A stretch of 6,200 bases of DNA from an uncultured Clostridia bacterium (GCA_937895935.1 CALBKX010000035.1:1-6200), one strand, 5' to 3'; positions 1 to 6,040 are shown, counted from the stretch's first letter. Translations and numbers: made by a program. The notes: generated from the letters alone by a model not told the origin.

Positions 1-13
1 AAAAAAGCCCCAT
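1..13 (-). CDS. Start of a minus-strand gene leaving the window (partial, N-terminus only)
   Basis: An ATG at 13-11 opens a frame reading Met-Gly-Leu-Phe before the window ends. It is supported by its upstream signals rather than its length. A Shine-Dalgarno AGGAG lies at 27-23, nine bases before the ATG, and a promoter-like TTGAAA-N16-TAAAAT lies at 72-45, which would give a leader of about 25 bases. A strong terminator at 167-197 closes the preceding minus-strand unit, so a new transcription unit starting here fits the layout. With only four codons visible, nothing can be said about function. It could still be a chance ATG. Confidence 0.45.
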
Positions 14-22
14 AATGTATAG

Positions 23-27
23 CTCCT
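23..27 (-). promoter_or_regulatory. Shine-Dalgarno AGGAG for the partial gene at the left edge
   Basis: AGGAG reads 27 to 23 on the minus strand, nine bases upstream of the ATG at 13. Together with the promoter at 45-72 it is the main reason for calling a gene start at the window edge. Confidence 0.45.
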
Positions 28-44
28 ATTTTTAACATAAGGCT

Positions 45-72
45 ATTTTACAACAAACTAAAGATTTTTCAA
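45..72 (-). promoter_or_regulatory. Putative sigma-A promoter for the partial gene at the left edge
   Basis: On the minus strand a -35 TTGAAA (72-67) is followed by a 16-base spacer and a -10 TAAAAT (50-45). Start would be expected near 38, about 25 bases before the ATG at 13, with the AGGAG site in between. Such boxes are common by chance in AT-rich DNA. The call rests on the ordered set of promoter, Shine-Dalgarno and ATG downstream of a terminator. Confidence 0.4.
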
Positions 73-166
73 AACAAAATACAAAAGTTATTTGTAAATA
101 TATTTTCAAAAAGTTTGCTATTGAAATAAATTGAACATTAGTATGTTACCAACTTTTACTTTATAC

Positions 167-197
167 AAAAAAAACACTAATTGTTAGTTAGTGTTTT
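167..197 (-). terminator. Intrinsic terminator downstream of the ferritin-like gene
   Basis: A perfect 10-bp stem pairs 171-180 with 188-197 around a 7-base loop. Read on the minus strand, the descending arm ends in TTTT and continues with four more T residues (170-167), giving an eight-base U tract. On the plus strand the T run is only the four bases inside the stem, so termination should act on the minus strand. It lies about 130 bases past the stop codon of the gene at 331-795 and before the next promoter. Confidence 0.75.
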
Positions 198-330
198 CAT
201 AGACCTATCGAAAATACACACAACCACTTTCAACAAGGCAACAAAAAATGCACCATTTTTTCAAGAAAAATTTGATACTTGGATTTGTACATAAAAAATC
301 TTTAAATGCTAAATGTCGTTTAATTTTTCC

Positions 331-795
331 CTAAATCGTTTTTTCAATTTGTTTTATTATCATATTTTTATGAAGAATTTCATCTTCTAAATTGAGAGAT
401 AAAATTAAGTTTATGTTAGAATCTGAAATCTTATTTATTGCCGTTTTATAATCAATTATGATTTTTTCTTTTAACTCTAAATTTGTATATAATATCTGTT
501 TGTAACTTTTTACATAATCTATGCTTTTACCAGACACCCAAATATTTTGAACATTCAAAAGTTTAGGGTCAGCACCCATAAGTACCAATATTTCTGATAA
601 TCTTCTCGTGTGCTCTATATCATCTTCATATAGTTTTTTTAAAAATTCAAATTGTTCTTTTTCAAACGGAAAAACTATATTTGCCTGATACATTTCTTGC
701 AAAAATGTCAATATTTCACCCTCATTGCCTGCATAAAGATTTTTAACAATTCCTTCGTAGTAGCCATTTGGTTTAATGATAAGTTTACTTTGCAT
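331..795 (-). CDS. Ferritin-like diiron-type four-helix protein (rubrerythrin / CotJC / manganese-catalase-like clan)
   Basis: This 154-residue soluble protein has no signal peptide or membrane segment and looks mostly helical. It resembles small clostridial ferritin-like proteins: an early helix with E27 (GEILTFL), a helix with D59-x-x-H62 followed by the typical turn GADP (74-77), a third helix with E110, and a fourth with E139-x-x-H142. These are the spacings of a ferritin-like dimetal site, with aspartate where the first ExxH normally has glutamate. Members bind iron or manganese and act in oxidative-stress or metal handling, or as spore-coat components; which applies here is unknown. The reading frame is closed by a stop two codons upstream of the ATG at 795, so the start is fixed unless M36 is used, which would lose E27. 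No Shine-Dalgarno is visible. A terminator follows at 167-197. The family call is from motif recall, not a search. Confidence 0.7.
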   Translation of the reverse strand: MQSKLIIKPNGYYEGIVKNLYAGNEGEILTFLQEMYQANIVFPFEKEQFEFLKKLYEDDIEHTRRLSEILVLMGADPKLLNVQNIWVSGKSIDYVKSYKQILYTNLELKEKIIIDYKTAINKISDSNINLILSLNLEDEILHKNMIIKQIEKTI

Positions 796-800
796 AGTTT

Positions 801-806
801 TTTATA
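801..806 (-). promoter_or_regulatory. TATAAA -10-like box abutting the ferritin-like start; possible leaderless mRNA
   Basis: TATAAA reads 806-801 on the minus strand, five bases before the ATG at 795, and no Shine-Dalgarno lies between. The hexamer at the proper -35 distance (TGGCAC, 829-824) is poor. An alternative is a consensus TATAAT at 899-894 with a weak -35 (TTAGAC at 15 bases), whose leader of roughly 90 bases would include the hairpin at 835-875. Confidence 0.25.
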
Positions 807-834
807 TGAATTTTAAATATTTTGTGCCACTAAA

Positions 835-875
835 AACAAAGGCCGTCAAGCGAAAATCGTTTGGTGGCTTTTGTT
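835..875. terminator. 19-bp hairpin between the 620-residue gene and the ferritin-like gene, probable terminator
   Basis: Bases 835-853 pair with 857-875 around AAA. As plus-strand RNA all 19 pairs form, four of them as G-U wobbles (841-869, 845-865, 846-864, 850-860). As minus-strand RNA the same four positions become C-A mismatches, but the hairpin is then followed by a U-rich stretch (TTTGTTTTTAG). It can therefore serve as a terminator for the gene ending at 967, about 90 bases upstream. Plus-strand RNA would also run into TTTTGTT. The preferred direction is uncertain. Confidence 0.5.
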
Positions 876-966
876 AACAAAATCATAATTTTAATTATAT
901 TCACAATTTATTTTGTCTAATATATTCACATTAATTACTATCTAAAAATTTAATTATTTAAATAAC

Positions 967-2829
967 TTATTTAGTTTCTTCTTTTGCATTTTCATCAATA
1001 ATAATAAAATTAGGTTTATAATCATTGTCTGTAGCAGTTTCATTTAGTGAAGAAAGCGTTTCATCAACTAAAACAAAGTTAGGCACATCAACATTTTTTA
1101 GTTCTTCAGCTTTACCCTCTATATAATTTAAATCAGACACTTCAGAATCGGTTATGGTTGTTTTTTTAACTTCTGTAAAATGCTTTATTGATAGTTTAAT
1201 AAGTTTTGTAAAAAACTCTTTAACTGTTGAGTTCGTTTTAATTTTGCAAATTGAATTAATGTAAGCCCTTGAGGTTTGATTGTCTCCTTTTTCATATTTG
1301 CCACTTGTTGCATCTGCGATTAAATTTGCCCTTTCTGAAATCAATGCTTTTGCAATTAATTTTGCTTTTGAAATTTCATTTTCATTATAATTGCAATCAT
1401 TTTTAACAGACATAGGTTTTGACCTACTTGCTTGAACATAGTAACTAAGTACTAAATTATATAAATTTAATTGTGCGTTGGTTAATTCAACTTTTTTGGC
1501 ACTTATTTTACCAGAATTGATTTTTTCAGCAAGATTTGTACCTTGTGTTGCTAAGAAATTTACAACAGCTTTATCAACCATTTTTGCAACTGAAGATTCC
1601 TTAACTGAATTATTTGCTTTTTCAGTTTTAACAATTTCTTTAAGTTCCTGTTCTCCACTTAATTTTTTCTTGGTTGTTGTATTAACACTTTCATTTGATT
1701 TTTTTGCAAAACTTGTAATGTTTTCTTCTTTAGAAGACTTATTAACATTATCTTGTTCTTTATTTTTTAAATTTGAATTTTCAGAATATATTGAATAGTC
1801 TCTTTCTTTAACTCGTAAGAACGCTTCATGTTCGTTTTGTGGAACACAATCGTACACAAAGCCTATTTTTGTAGCTTTTGCAACTATTTGGTTTTTGGTT
1901 ATTCCTAAATCTTTGCAAGTTTGAATAGCAGCCTCTAAGCCTAATTTAGTTATGGCTTTAAGCTCACTACTGTCAAAACAGTACTTGTTTAACACATTCG
2001 CAAATTGCAACCATAAACATTTTTCTAATTTTATATTATTTGAAACATCATTTAAATCTAGGACTCTAGACATCAAAATATTTGCATAAATTCTTGAAGC
2101 AAATTGAATTGATTTCGGCAATTTTTTGTTGTTTTTTGTTTTATATTTTTTAGCAAATTTACTTACGGAAACTTTTAATATATAGTCATAAATTTTTGCT
2201 ACTCTATCTACATACGAAGGAACAAAGCCTTCAATGTTTGATCTTAAATAAATTTTCCCATAATATGTAGTTTGAACAGGCTCTTTTTTACATAATTTCA
2301 AAAATTTATTTTTTATTTTTATAATTGCATTTTTTACAAAGTTTTGTTTAAATTTTGAAAAAGATAACTTATTGCTTTGCAAAACTTTAATACCCAATTT
2401 AGTTTGAATATTATTTAATTCTTTTTCAAATTGAAATTCAGTATATTCTTTGCCATCTTTAATTGCAAAAGGTCCAACCAATGCAATATAATCATCATCC
2501 AAAGGATAATGCAAAAGCATATCATCACTTGGTTCAATTAGCGCGAAAGAAGAATATTCATTGTTTTTTGTAATTGGTGAAATTGCCTCATTAACTTTAA
2601 AAGTGTTGTTAAAGCCATCATTAAACCATTCTTCTTTAGTTAACACATTCCCTCTGTTCCTATCAAGTGCAAAATACTGAACTTGCAACCTAGATACAAT
2701 GTCAGTATAATCTAATTTAGATTTACCTTCTAAGTTATCTTTTAATAAATCAAAAGCATTTTTCCTTTCATTAATTAGATGTGAAATTTGTTTAAGGGTA
2801 TCGCTTGAAAATTCTATATCTTTAACCAT
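967..2829 (-). CDS. Uncharacterised 620-residue soluble protein
   Basis: I do not recognise a family. The start is ATG 2829, not the longest open frame (ATG 2922): GAGGT lies at 2841-2837, seven bases upstream, and a consensus promoter at 2889-2861 places transcript initiation near 2854, downstream of the longer start. There is no signal peptide or membrane segment. Residues 1-60 look helical. Residues 85-135 are mixed, with an acidic patch (SDDMLLHYPLDDDY, 101-114). Residues 150-235 are very lysine-rich. Residues 240-340 look helical. Residues 345-410 form a low-complexity Ser/Asn/Lys/Glu linker, 411-555 are again helical, and the tail is acidic with two copies of PNFxxxDE (583-590 and 606-613). 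This suggests two globular domains joined by a flexible linker plus a disordered tail. The basic N-half could bind nucleic acid, but no motif confirms it. It is likely cytosolic and monocistronic. Confidence 0.85.
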   Translation of the reverse strand: MVKDIEFSSDTLKQISHLINERKNAFDLLKDNLEGKSKLDYTDIVSRLQVQYFALDRNRGNVLTKEEWFNDGFNNTFKVNEAISPITKNNEYSSFALIEPSDDMLLHYPLDDDYIALVGPFAIKDGKEYTEFQFEKELNNIQTKLGIKVLQSNKLSFSKFKQNFVKNAIIKIKNKFLKLCKKEPVQTTYYGKIYLRSNIEGFVPSYVDRVAKIYDYILKVSVSKFAKKYKTKNNKKLPKSIQFASRIYANILMSRVLDLNDVSNNIKLEKCLWLQFANVLNKYCFDSSELKAITKLGLEAAIQTCKDLGITKNQIVAKATKIGFVYDCVPQNEHEAFLRVKERDYSIYSENSNLKNKEQDNVNKSSKEENITSFAKKSNESVNTTTKKKLSGEQELKEIVKTEKANNSVKESSVAKMVDKAVVNFLATQGTNLAEKINSGKISAKKVELTNAQLNLYNLVLSYYVQASRSKPMSVKNDCNYNENEISKAKLIAKALISERANLIADATSGKYEKGDNQTSRAYINSICKIKTNSTVKEFFTKLIKLSIKHFTEVKKTTITDSEVSDLNYIEGKAEELKNVDVPNFVLVDETLSSLNETATDNDYKPNFIIIDENAKEETK

Positions 2830-2836
2830 TAATTTT

Positions 2837-2841
2837 ACCTC
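2837..2841 (-). promoter_or_regulatory. Shine-Dalgarno GAGGT that sets the start of the 620-residue protein
   Basis: GAGGT reads 2841-2837, seven bases before the ATG at 2829. This is the expected spacing. The upstream in-frame ATG at 2922 has no comparable site and lies upstream of the promoter. Confidence 0.8.
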
Positions 2842-2860
2842 ACTTTTTATAACTAACAAT

Positions 2861-2889
2861 ATTGTATCATAAATAATTATATTATTCAA
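2861..2889 (-). promoter_or_regulatory. Extended -10 sigma-A promoter of the 620-residue gene
   Basis: The -35 TTGAAT (2889-2884), a 17-base spacer and the -10 TACAAT (2866-2861) are preceded by TGA, giving an extended -10 (TGnTACAAT). Expected initiation is near 2854, leaving a leader of about 25 bases with GAGGT correctly placed. It lies between the terminator of the upstream gene and the start codon, which argues for independent transcription. Confidence 0.7.
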
Positions 2890-2930
2890 GTAGCAAAATG
2901 CAAAAAAATGTGTTGTTTTCAATTTCTAAA

Positions 2931-2963
2931 CAAACCCTAAAAGTTAAGCACTTTTAGGGTTTG
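2931..2963 (-). terminator. 13-bp hairpin terminator of the 845-residue LRR protein gene
   Basis: A perfect 13-bp stem (2931-2943 with 2951-2963) encloses a 7-base loop and contains a CCC/GGG core. It begins 28 bases after the stop codon at 2991. On the minus strand the stem ends in GTTTG and is followed by TTTAG, a short and imperfect U tract. Its position between two same-strand genes and the perfect stem support a terminator role. It could leak into the downstream gene. Confidence 0.65.
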
Positions 2964-2990
2964 AAATTTAATTAACAATATTCTGTTTAT

Positions 2991-5528
2991 TTAAGCTTTT
3001 TGGAATAGACCTTTTTCATTAACAATATACACAGATGAGTTGCTCACTCTTTCAATAGGATTTTCAGTCCCTGTTGTATTTAAAACATCCAACATCTCGG
3101 GACTTATATACTTCACATTGGCTCCTAAAACAATTTTACTAACCTGTCCGCCAACCCAAACTCCATTGTGTTGCATCGCTCCACTTGTGAAGTCCATTGA
3201 TACAATATCAATTCTTTCACAAGAATCCGCAACTGTAAATGTTCCACATCTACAATTGTAAAGTGGTTTACATAAAAGTTCTTTACCATCTTTTGAGTAA
3301 AGCACGCCTGAAATTGAGGTATATTTTGTGTTGTCTTCTTTAACGTATATATTTTCTATTCTCGAATAGTTGTAAATAGCAGCATCCAAATTACAAGAAT
3401 TTCCTGAAAAGGTTGAATGATTTAGTACTCTATTTCTTCCATCAATAATATTAAATGAGTTGGCTAAAGTTAAATTAATAAGTGTTGTTGTTCTACTAAA
3501 TGCCATTTGGAAACAATCCTCACAGCCTTCTGGCATTGTGTAATCTGTTTCTTCTTTAACTGGTGGATAAGCAATAAGATATTTATAATTTTTAGTATAA
3601 AGTACTCCCTCATGCGCTTTAAAGTGCTGGTTCCCTTCTTCAACAACAAAGTTGTTTAAAGTGCCTAAAAGTGCCATATAGAAAACGTGAGTTCCTAAAA
3701 TTTCATTTTCTTCATTGTCACCAACATAGTAGTCGCCACCGATTTGAATGGTTGAAGCTGGAATGGTTATTGTTGTTGCCGTTCCGCCATCTGATTTAGA
3801 AAATGCTTGATTGCCTATAAAAACCAAATTGGTTGGAAGAACGATATTTAAACTTGTACAACCTGAGAAAGCACCACAACCCATAAATTTTAATGCTGGT
3901 AAATCAAATGATGTTAATGCTGTACAAGTATTAAATGCATAATCACCAACGACTTCAACATTAGGCATACTTAAATTGGTGAAAATACTATTTGTTCCAA
4001 ATGTATATGAATTATCAGATCTTGTTGCATATGTTGCACCATCAATTAATATGTTAACTTTATCGTAGTTTGTTATTGTTGTAGTATCAGTAACAGTGCT
4101 ACTTATTTTTGTTAAATAATACTTAGTGCTATCATCGTAGCATTGTTTTGGGGTGTCAACGTTGTTGTTTAAAAAAGGTGTGTTATAAAATGCCAAGAAT
4201 CCAAAATTTTGCATTGTTGAAGGAATTTCAACATTTGCAAGAGCAGTACATTTACTAAATGCTTCTTGTAAAATTATTTTACAACTTGTTGGTATTTTTA
4301 TGTTATTTAAACTAGTGCATTGAAAAAACGCGTATTTTTCAATTTTTTCCAAGCCTTCAGGTAAGGTTATAGTTGTTAATGAAGTACAATTATTAAAAGC
4401 TCTTTCATTTATGGATTTTAAATTTTTAGATAATGTTACACTTTGTAAGTTCGAGCAACCACTAAAAGCTCTTTTCTCAATTGTTTTCACTGAATTAGGA
4501 ATTGTTATTGAGTTCAATGCAGTTCCTGAAAAAGCCCATTCACCTATTGATTTTAAATTACTTGGTAAAACTACTTCTTCCAAAGATATTACGTTAAAAA
4601 ATGCTGCATACCCAATATCTGTTATCGTTGAAGGGAGAGTTATTTTTTTTAATGTGCAACCCGTAAAAGATGCTATTTCAACCTGTTCAATACCTTCTTG
4701 AACTATAATTTCAGAATATTTGTCCGCGTTTGTAATACATTTCCCGTTAGAAGAACCTGTAATTTTTTTAACACGATATGTTTTTCCATCTTGTTTTAAA
4801 ATGTTTGGAATAACCAATGTGCCTGAGCCACTTGGAACTTGGGTTATAACATATTCTCCACCATCAACATATCCATTATAACTAGTTGTTGATGCCTCAA
4901 AAATGTTTCTTTCTAAATTAACATCCAAGTTTAATCCTTCAAAACTTACTTCTTGAGTTGTATCGGATATAGCCATTTGCAAAACCAATTGAGAAGTTCC
5001 TGGAGTTTCATTTTCAAAAGCATTTACTACAATTTCATTAACCGAGCCTTCTGTTGAGATATTGGTTATTGTTGGAAGCGTAAAAGAAGCCTTAACTGGA
5101 AATAAAGAATAGTTGGTTATTGAAAAAGTAATGATAATTGGTTGCATGTCTTCATCATTAGAAATATTCATATCATCAAAGAATATATCGCCAAAAGACC
5201 AAACATCATTGTTGTCTTTTGATAAAGTCACAAGTTTCCCGTTTGAATCTGTTCCTTTGTCGAATTTATCTTGCCAAGTTTGGTCTGAAGATTCGCCTTG
5301 ATTTGTATAAATTTTATCACTAACAATTGCATAATCTAAGCTTTCGCTACGCATTGCATTTTCAATTGTAGCCACAACTGCCACTTCACATTCATGTGCT
5401 TTAAACCCTACTGTACCACTTGTTGTAAGGCGAGCTCTTTTTGCTGAGTATACACCAAATGCAAGTATTGCAAAACATAAACAAAGAGTTGCGATGTTTA
5501 GCCATAAAGTAAATTTATGTTTTTTCAT
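2991..5528 (-). CDS. Exported TasA-like / BspA-type leucine-rich-repeat (LRR_5) surface protein
   Basis: This is an 845-residue protein. Residues 1-29 look like a signal peptide or anchor: a basic start (KKHK), hydrophobic stretch 8-28, then YSA at 27-29. The next segment (L34-TTSGTVGF-K43) and the strand-rich region to about 210, including IITFSITNYSLFPVKA (131-146), resemble the TasA/camelysin class of exported fibre proteins processed by SipW-type signal peptidase; this part is inferred. Six BspA-type LRR_5 units of 22-23 residues follow, with Ala-Phe at 309/310, 332/333, 354/355, 377/378, 400/401, 423/424 and 446/447 and a C-T/S-x-L motif after most. A Thr-rich insert (451-514) interrupts them, and units resume at 531-576. 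Two GVLY-S/T-K motifs (641, 741), typical of BspA-like proteins, lie exactly 100 residues apart. No LPxTG anchor is present. Such proteins typically mediate adhesion. The start at 5528 is well supported by AGGGG seven bases upstream. Confidence 0.85.
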   Translation of the reverse strand: MKKHKFTLWLNIATLCLCFAILAFGVYSAKRARLTTSGTVGFKAHECEVAVVATIENAMRSESLDYAIVSDKIYTNQGESSDQTWQDKFDKGTDSNGKLVTLSKDNNDVWSFGDIFFDDMNISNDEDMQPIIITFSITNYSLFPVKASFTLPTITNISTEGSVNEIVVNAFENETPGTSQLVLQMAISDTTQEVSFEGLNLDVNLERNIFEASTTSYNGYVDGGEYVITQVPSGSGTLVIPNILKQDGKTYRVKKITGSSNGKCITNADKYSEIIVQEGIEQVEIASFTGCTLKKITLPSTITDIGYAAFFNVISLEEVVLPSNLKSIGEWAFSGTALNSITIPNSVKTIEKRAFSGCSNLQSVTLSKNLKSINERAFNNCTSLTTITLPEGLEKIEKYAFFQCTSLNNIKIPTSCKIILQEAFSKCTALANVEIPSTMQNFGFLAFYNTPFLNNNVDTPKQCYDDSTKYYLTKISSTVTDTTTITNYDKVNILIDGATYATRSDNSYTFGTNSIFTNLSMPNVEVVGDYAFNTCTALTSFDLPALKFMGCGAFSGCTSLNIVLPTNLVFIGNQAFSKSDGGTATTITIPASTIQIGGDYYVGDNEENEILGTHVFYMALLGTLNNFVVEEGNQHFKAHEGVLYTKNYKYLIAYPPVKEETDYTMPEGCEDCFQMAFSRTTTLINLTLANSFNIIDGRNRVLNHSTFSGNSCNLDAAIYNYSRIENIYVKEDNTKYTSISGVLYSKDGKELLCKPLYNCRCGTFTVADSCERIDIVSMDFTSGAMQHNGVWVGGQVSKIVLGANVKYISPEMLDVLNTTGTENPIERVSNSSVYIVNEKGLFQKA

Positions 5529-5535
5529 TTTTTAT

Positions 5536-5540
5536 CCCCT
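5536..5540 (-). promoter_or_regulatory. Shine-Dalgarno AGGGG of the LRR protein gene
   Basis: AGGGG reads 5540-5536, seven bases before the ATG at 5528. It supports this start, which also begins a canonical signal peptide. Confidence 0.75.
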
Positions 5541-5576
5541 TTTAATTTTTTAAAACTAAAAATATAATAATTATTT

Positions 5577-5606
5577 TGTGGAAAACTTCTCAGAATATGT
5601 GTATAA
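5577..5606 (-). other. Two DnaA-box-like 9-mers in the leader of the LRR gene
   Basis: TTTTCCACA (5585-5577) and TTATACACA (5606-5598), both read on the minus strand, each differ by one base from the DnaA-box consensus TTATCCACA. TTATACACA is the sequence of the R2 box of E. coli oriC. They lie 21 bases apart start to start, in the same orientation, inside the predicted transcript leader. No dnaA or dnaN gene is in view, so binding is speculative. Confidence 0.35.
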
Positions 5607-5662
5607 TTAGGTTTAGTTAAAATTATATTTTTTAATCATAAAATTTATATCAATTTAGAGCA

Positions 5663-5691
5663 ATTATATCTCCCCTCCCCCGCGATGTCAA
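5663..5691 (-). promoter_or_regulatory. Perfect consensus promoter of the LRR protein gene, with G-rich spacer and A/T UP-like tract
   Basis: On the minus strand TTGACA (5691-5686) and TATAAT (5668-5663) are separated by exactly 17 bases, matching the sigma-A consensus at every position. The spacer is extraordinarily G-rich for this DNA (GGGGGAGGGG, 5680-5671). Immediately upstream (5695-5730) lie phased A and T runs, as in an UP element. Initiation would be near 5656, giving a leader of about 128 bases before ATG 5528. A strong, largely constitutive promoter is inferred. Confidence 0.75.
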
Positions 5692-5694
5692 ACG

Positions 5695-5713
5695 TTTAAA
5701 AAAGTTTTTTAAA
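5695..5713. repeat. A/T-only palindrome directly upstream of the -35 box
   Basis: TTTAAAAAA (5695-5703) pairs perfectly with TTTTTTAAA (5705-5713) around a single G. A second A/T stem follows (5711-5718 with 5723-5730, loop TTGG). Placed just upstream of the TTGACA box, these tracts more likely act as an UP element or bent DNA than as an RNA hairpin. Confidence 0.5.
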
Positions 5714-5774
5714 AATTATTGGTAATTTTTGTATATTTTTAGAGAAGTTTGTAAAAAAAATTATAAAGTAAAAT

Positions 5775-5783
5775 TGTGGATAA
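5775..5783 (-). other. Perfect DnaA-box consensus
   Basis: TTATCCACA reads 5783-5775 on the minus strand, about 85 bases upstream of the -35 box of the LRR gene and surrounded by A/T-rich DNA. It matches the DnaA-box consensus at all nine positions. It is isolated from the two variant boxes at 5577-5606, and the site is called on sequence only. Confidence 0.4.
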
Positions 5784-5880
5784 CTTTATTTTAATGCTAG
5801 TTTTATAAGCATTTATAAAATTTAAAAAATAGAAATTTTTCGTTAAATAACATCTAATTATAAAAATTTACACAAGAAAA

Positions 5881-5940
5881 AACTCTCCATCAAAAAATCA
5901 AAGATTTTTCGCCATCTCACGCAAGGCAAAAGAGGAAAAA
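5881..5940. repeat. Degraded copy of the CTCTCC-type palindromic intergenic repeat
   Basis: The order CTCTCCATCA, a 7-bp hairpin (5893-5899 with 5903-5909, loop AAA), GCCATCTCAC, GGCA and GAGGAAAAA matches the copy at 6147-6198 block by block and in the same orientation. The distal GC-rich hairpin has decayed here. The two copies share the conserved blocks but use unrelated sequences for the first hairpin, which suggests the stem matters more than its sequence. Confidence 0.55.
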
Positions 5941-6040
5941 ATAATAATTATACAAATACATTTTTAATACTTTGAAGCATTCTCCCCCAAGTATCTTTTG
6001 TTTCCCTTATTAATAAATAAAGTATCATCCTTATGACACT

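Noticed and set aside
1478..1798. Plus-strand open frame of 106 codons
   Set aside because: It is antisense to the linker and second domain of the 620-residue gene. Its Leu/Ser/Phe-rich composition mirrors the Lys/Glu/Asn codons of the real strand, and it has no ribosome-binding site.
2830..2922. 31-codon N-terminal extension of the 620-residue protein from ATG 2922
   Set aside because: The promoter (2889-2861) lies inside it, it has no ribosome-binding site, and the good GAGGT site serves ATG 2829.
3040..3261. Plus-strand open frame of 73 codons
   Set aside because: Shadow of the LRR protein's C-terminal region, with no start signals.
3563..3571. GGTGGATAA, one mismatch from a DnaA box
   Set aside because: It lies inside the LRR coding sequence and is explained by its codons. 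It is remote from the intergenic cluster.
4411..4701. Plus-strand open frame of 96 codons
   Set aside because: Antisense to the LRR array. The open frame is a by-product of repeated codons.
5113..5301. Plus-strand open frame of 62 codons
   Set aside because: Shadow of the N-terminal domain of the LRR protein, with no upstream signals.
5671..5681. Possible G-quadruplex in the promoter spacer
   Set aside because: Only two runs of three or more G are present. An intramolecular quadruplex needs four.
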